Below the pieces are notes generated by a model. It did no database searches. It saw only the letters and a program-made list of their open reading frames with translations, and was not told the DNA's origin. Position numbers and translations under genes: made by a program. Shown piece after piece: positions 31,467-32,991 of a stretch of 32,991 nt of DNA (its first letter is position 1; each line of letters opens with the position of its first letter). This stretch comes from an uncultured Emergencia sp. (GTDB lineage: Bacteria > Bacillota > Clostridia > Peptostreptococcales > Anaerovoracaceae): NCBI GenBank assembly GCA_937997955.1, contig CALLDR010000062.1, forward strand, positions 1-32,991, read 5' to 3'.

Positions 31467-31507
31467 AAACTGACCCTTGACATCTAGTGCCCTCGTCGGT
31501 TTATGAT
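31467..31507 (+). promoter_or_regulatory. Long-spacer promoter of the HisD-family gene, MerR-type
   Basis: TTGACA (31477-31482) and TATGAT (31502-31507) lie 19 bp apart, the suboptimal spacing that MerR-family activators correct by twisting DNA. An inverted repeat AAACTGAC (31467-31474) / GTCGGTTT (31495-31502), 7 of 8 paired, brackets the -35. The MerR-type gene is divergent next to it. Confidence 0.5.
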
Positions 31508-31543
31508 GGTATCATATCAAAGCATGAAATGAGGAGATACTGC

Positions 31544-32806
31544 ATGAAGATTATCAAAAAAGCAAAAGAGAGGACGGCGGAGGACAACCGGGCGCTGCGA
31601 AACGCCGTCACATCGATCATAGATGACGTCTGTGCCAACGGGGACAAAGCCCTGGCACAGTACAACGAGAAGTTCGACCAGTGCGTCAGGGAGAGCCTTC
31701 GGGTCAGCCGGGAAGAGATTGAAGAGGCTTACGCGCAGATGGAGCCTCAGGATCTGGAGGATCTGAAGGCGGCGAAGGCCAATATCGAAAGCTTTGCCCG
31801 CGCCCAAAGGGGCACCATGAGTGAGCTGAAAAATTTCAGTCCCCAGCCGGGGATCTGTCTGGGACACAGGATCATTCCGGTGTCCTCCTGCTGCTGTTAC
31901 GTTCCAGGGGGAGGCTATCCCCTGTATTCGTCGGCGCTGATGCTGATCATTCCGGCTAAAGTTGCGGGCGTTGGGCGGATCGCGGCATGCTCGCCTACGG
32001 TCAAAGGGACGTCCAAGATTCACTATAAGACTCTGGTGGCCATGGATCTGGCTGGAGCGGACGAGATCTACGCAGTGGGAGGCGCTCAGGCCATCGCGGC
32101 TTTCTCCTACGGAACGGAGGAAATCGCTCCTGTGGATATGATCGTGGGCCCGGGCAACCAGTATGTCGCCGAGGCCAAGCGCCAGTGCTACGGTCAGATC
32201 GGCATCGACTTTGTCGCGGGTCCCAGCGAGGTTTTGATCATCGCTGACGGGCAGGCGGACAGCCGGGTTTTGGCGGCGGACCTGCTGGCACAGGCGGAGC
32301 ACGACCCCAATGCCAAGGGAATTTTGGTCACTACCGACGAGGGTCTGGCGGCTGACGTGATCAGAGATGTGGAGGAGGAGCTGAAGACCCTGTCTACGGC
32401 AGATATCGCGAGGCGCTCCTGGGAGGATTACGGCGAAGTGGTTCTGGCGGACACCCTGGACGAGGCGGTGGATATGGCCAACGCCTACGCGCCGGAGCAC
32501 CTGGAGATCAACCTGGCTGACAACGATGCTGTCATAGAGCGGCTTCACAACTACGGTTCCCTTTTCATCGGCGGCAACACGGCGGAGGTCTTCGGCGACT
32601 ACGCTTCCGGCACCAACCACACCCTGCCGACGGTAAAGGCGGCGCGGTACACTGGCGGCGTCTGGGTCGGAACCTTCTTGAAGACTTGCACCCACCAGTC
32701 CATGACTGACGCCGCATCAAAAGCTATTGCGCCTCTGGTTGCGAGAATGGCCCGGGGAGAAGGGCTGGAAGGACACGCCAGAGCGGCCGACGCGAGAAAG
32801 GCATAG
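31544..32806 (+). CDS. hisD: Histidinol dehydrogenase (HisD) family protein
   Basis: 420 residues with the full HisD pattern: YVPGGGYPLYSSALMLIIPAKVAGV, VGPGNQYVAEAK, the zinc ligands in LLAQAEHDPNA, YAPEHLEI with the catalytic Glu-His pair, GDYASGTNHTLPT, and a late histidine in GLEGHARA. HisD oxidises L-histidinol to histidine with NAD+ in two steps. ATG 31544 follows GAGGAG at good spacing. It is not in a histidine operon here, and its promoter looks MerR-controlled, so a related alcohol (as in the sulfopropanediol dehydrogenase branch) is possible. The symbol marks the family rather than a proven role. Confidence 0.82.
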   Translation: MKIIKKAKERTAEDNRALRNAVTSIIDDVCANGDKALAQYNEKFDQCVRESLRVSREEIEEAYAQMEPQDLEDLKAAKANIESFARAQRGTMSELKNFSPQPGICLGHRIIPVSSCCCYVPGGGYPLYSSALMLIIPAKVAGVGRIAACSPTVKGTSKIHYKTLVAMDLAGADEIYAVGGAQAIAAFSYGTEEIAPVDMIVGPGNQYVAEAKRQCYGQIGIDFVAGPSEVLIIADGQADSRVLAADLLAQAEHDPNAKGILVTTDEGLAADVIRDVEEELKTLSTADIARRSWEDYGEVVLADTLDEAVDMANAYAPEHLEINLADNDAVIERLHNYGSLFIGGNTAEVFGDYASGTNHTLPTVKAARYTGGVWVGTFLKTCTHQSMTDAASKAIAPLVARMARGEGLEGHARAADARKA

Positions 32807-32872
32807 TTCCTGAAGCTGACGGGCAGATACGTCAAAGCTGCGGCAGTCGCGGCAGGCAGTATCGAAAGACAG

Positions 32873-32964
32873 TTCGACTGAAATTGGTTTTTTTCGAGAA
32901 TTGAGTACAACTTTTGGTGCTGTTTTCGACTGAATTTAAAATGTTTTACGATTTGGGTACAACT
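32873..32964 (+). repeat. Two imperfect 40-bp direct repeats with 52-bp period at the window edge
   Basis: TTCGACTGAA starts at 32873 and 32925, and GTACAACT ends each unit (32905 and 32957); 29 of 40 positions agree, with conserved ends and a variable T-rich middle. More copies may lie beyond the window. Confidence 0.6.
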
Positions 32965-32991
32965 CGATCCCTCCGGGCAAAGGGAGTGGCT

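Noticed and set aside
31517..32695. A 392-codon open frame on the minus strand
   Set aside because: Antisense of the hisD gene, whose conserved motifs fix the real strand.
32873..32964. CRISPR-like repeat at the right edge
   Set aside because: The units differ at 11 of 40 positions in the middle, only two are visible, and no cas gene is near, unlike a CRISPR array.

Overview
The window looks like a chromosomal segment of an anaerobic, amino-acid-fermenting member of the Clostridia, perhaps near Anaerovoracaceae / Clostridiales Family XIII. That placement is an inference. It rests on strong AGGAGG-type ribosome sites, Rpn-family nucleases with long EQGL-like tails, NhaC-type antiporters, a sigma-54 activator without a receiver domain, M20 amidohydrolases and a YfhO/GtrA/GT2 glycosylation cassette. 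I see no rRNA, tRNA, CRISPR array or prophage.

Layout, left to right. (1) 1-242: tail of an Rpn-type nuclease. (2) 449-4950: a signalling and metabolic unit. A SIS-domain protein lacking the RpiR helix-turn-helix is followed by a sigma-54 activator lacking an N-terminal sensor. A near-consensus -24/-12 promoter then precedes an alanine-dehydrogenase-fold enzyme and an NhaC-type antiporter. (3) 5173-8694: a DUF4430 lipoprotein, an amidohydrolase-fold protein that has lost metal ligands, a DUF2284 cysteine-rich protein and a NagD-like HAD phosphatase. (4) 8825-13801: a LysR regulator divergent from M20 amidohydrolase / transporter / M20 amidohydrolase, the architecture of E. coli abgR-abgABT but with an unrelated GltS-like transporter. 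(5) 13981-17422: rhomboid protease, then a rearranged patch in which an Rpn nuclease gene is bracketed by 69-bp inverted repeats next to a relic of an antiporter 3' end, then an intact antiporter. (6) 17668-24020: a VanR/VanS-like two-component system followed by YfhO, GtrA and GT2 genes. Eleven-bp-spaced TTAAG repeats lie before both the regulator and the cassette, and the candidate cassette promoter holds a G9 tract in its spacer. (7) 24110-28926: MATE exporter, a thioredoxin-fold DUF255 protein and an AzgA-type purine permease. (8) 29418-32806: a DUF1461 membrane protein, a MerR / zinc-ribbon / methyltransferase-like fusion, and a divergent HisD-family dehydrogenase whose promoter has the long spacer typical of MerR control.

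The best candidates for undescribed biology are the split SIS + sigma-54 activator unit, the two-component system wired to a lipid-linked glycosylation cassette with a possibly phase-variable promoter, the MerR-methyltransferase-like fusion paired with an orphan HisD, and the inverted-repeat-bracketed Rpn gene. All functional calls come from reading motifs; no database search was run.
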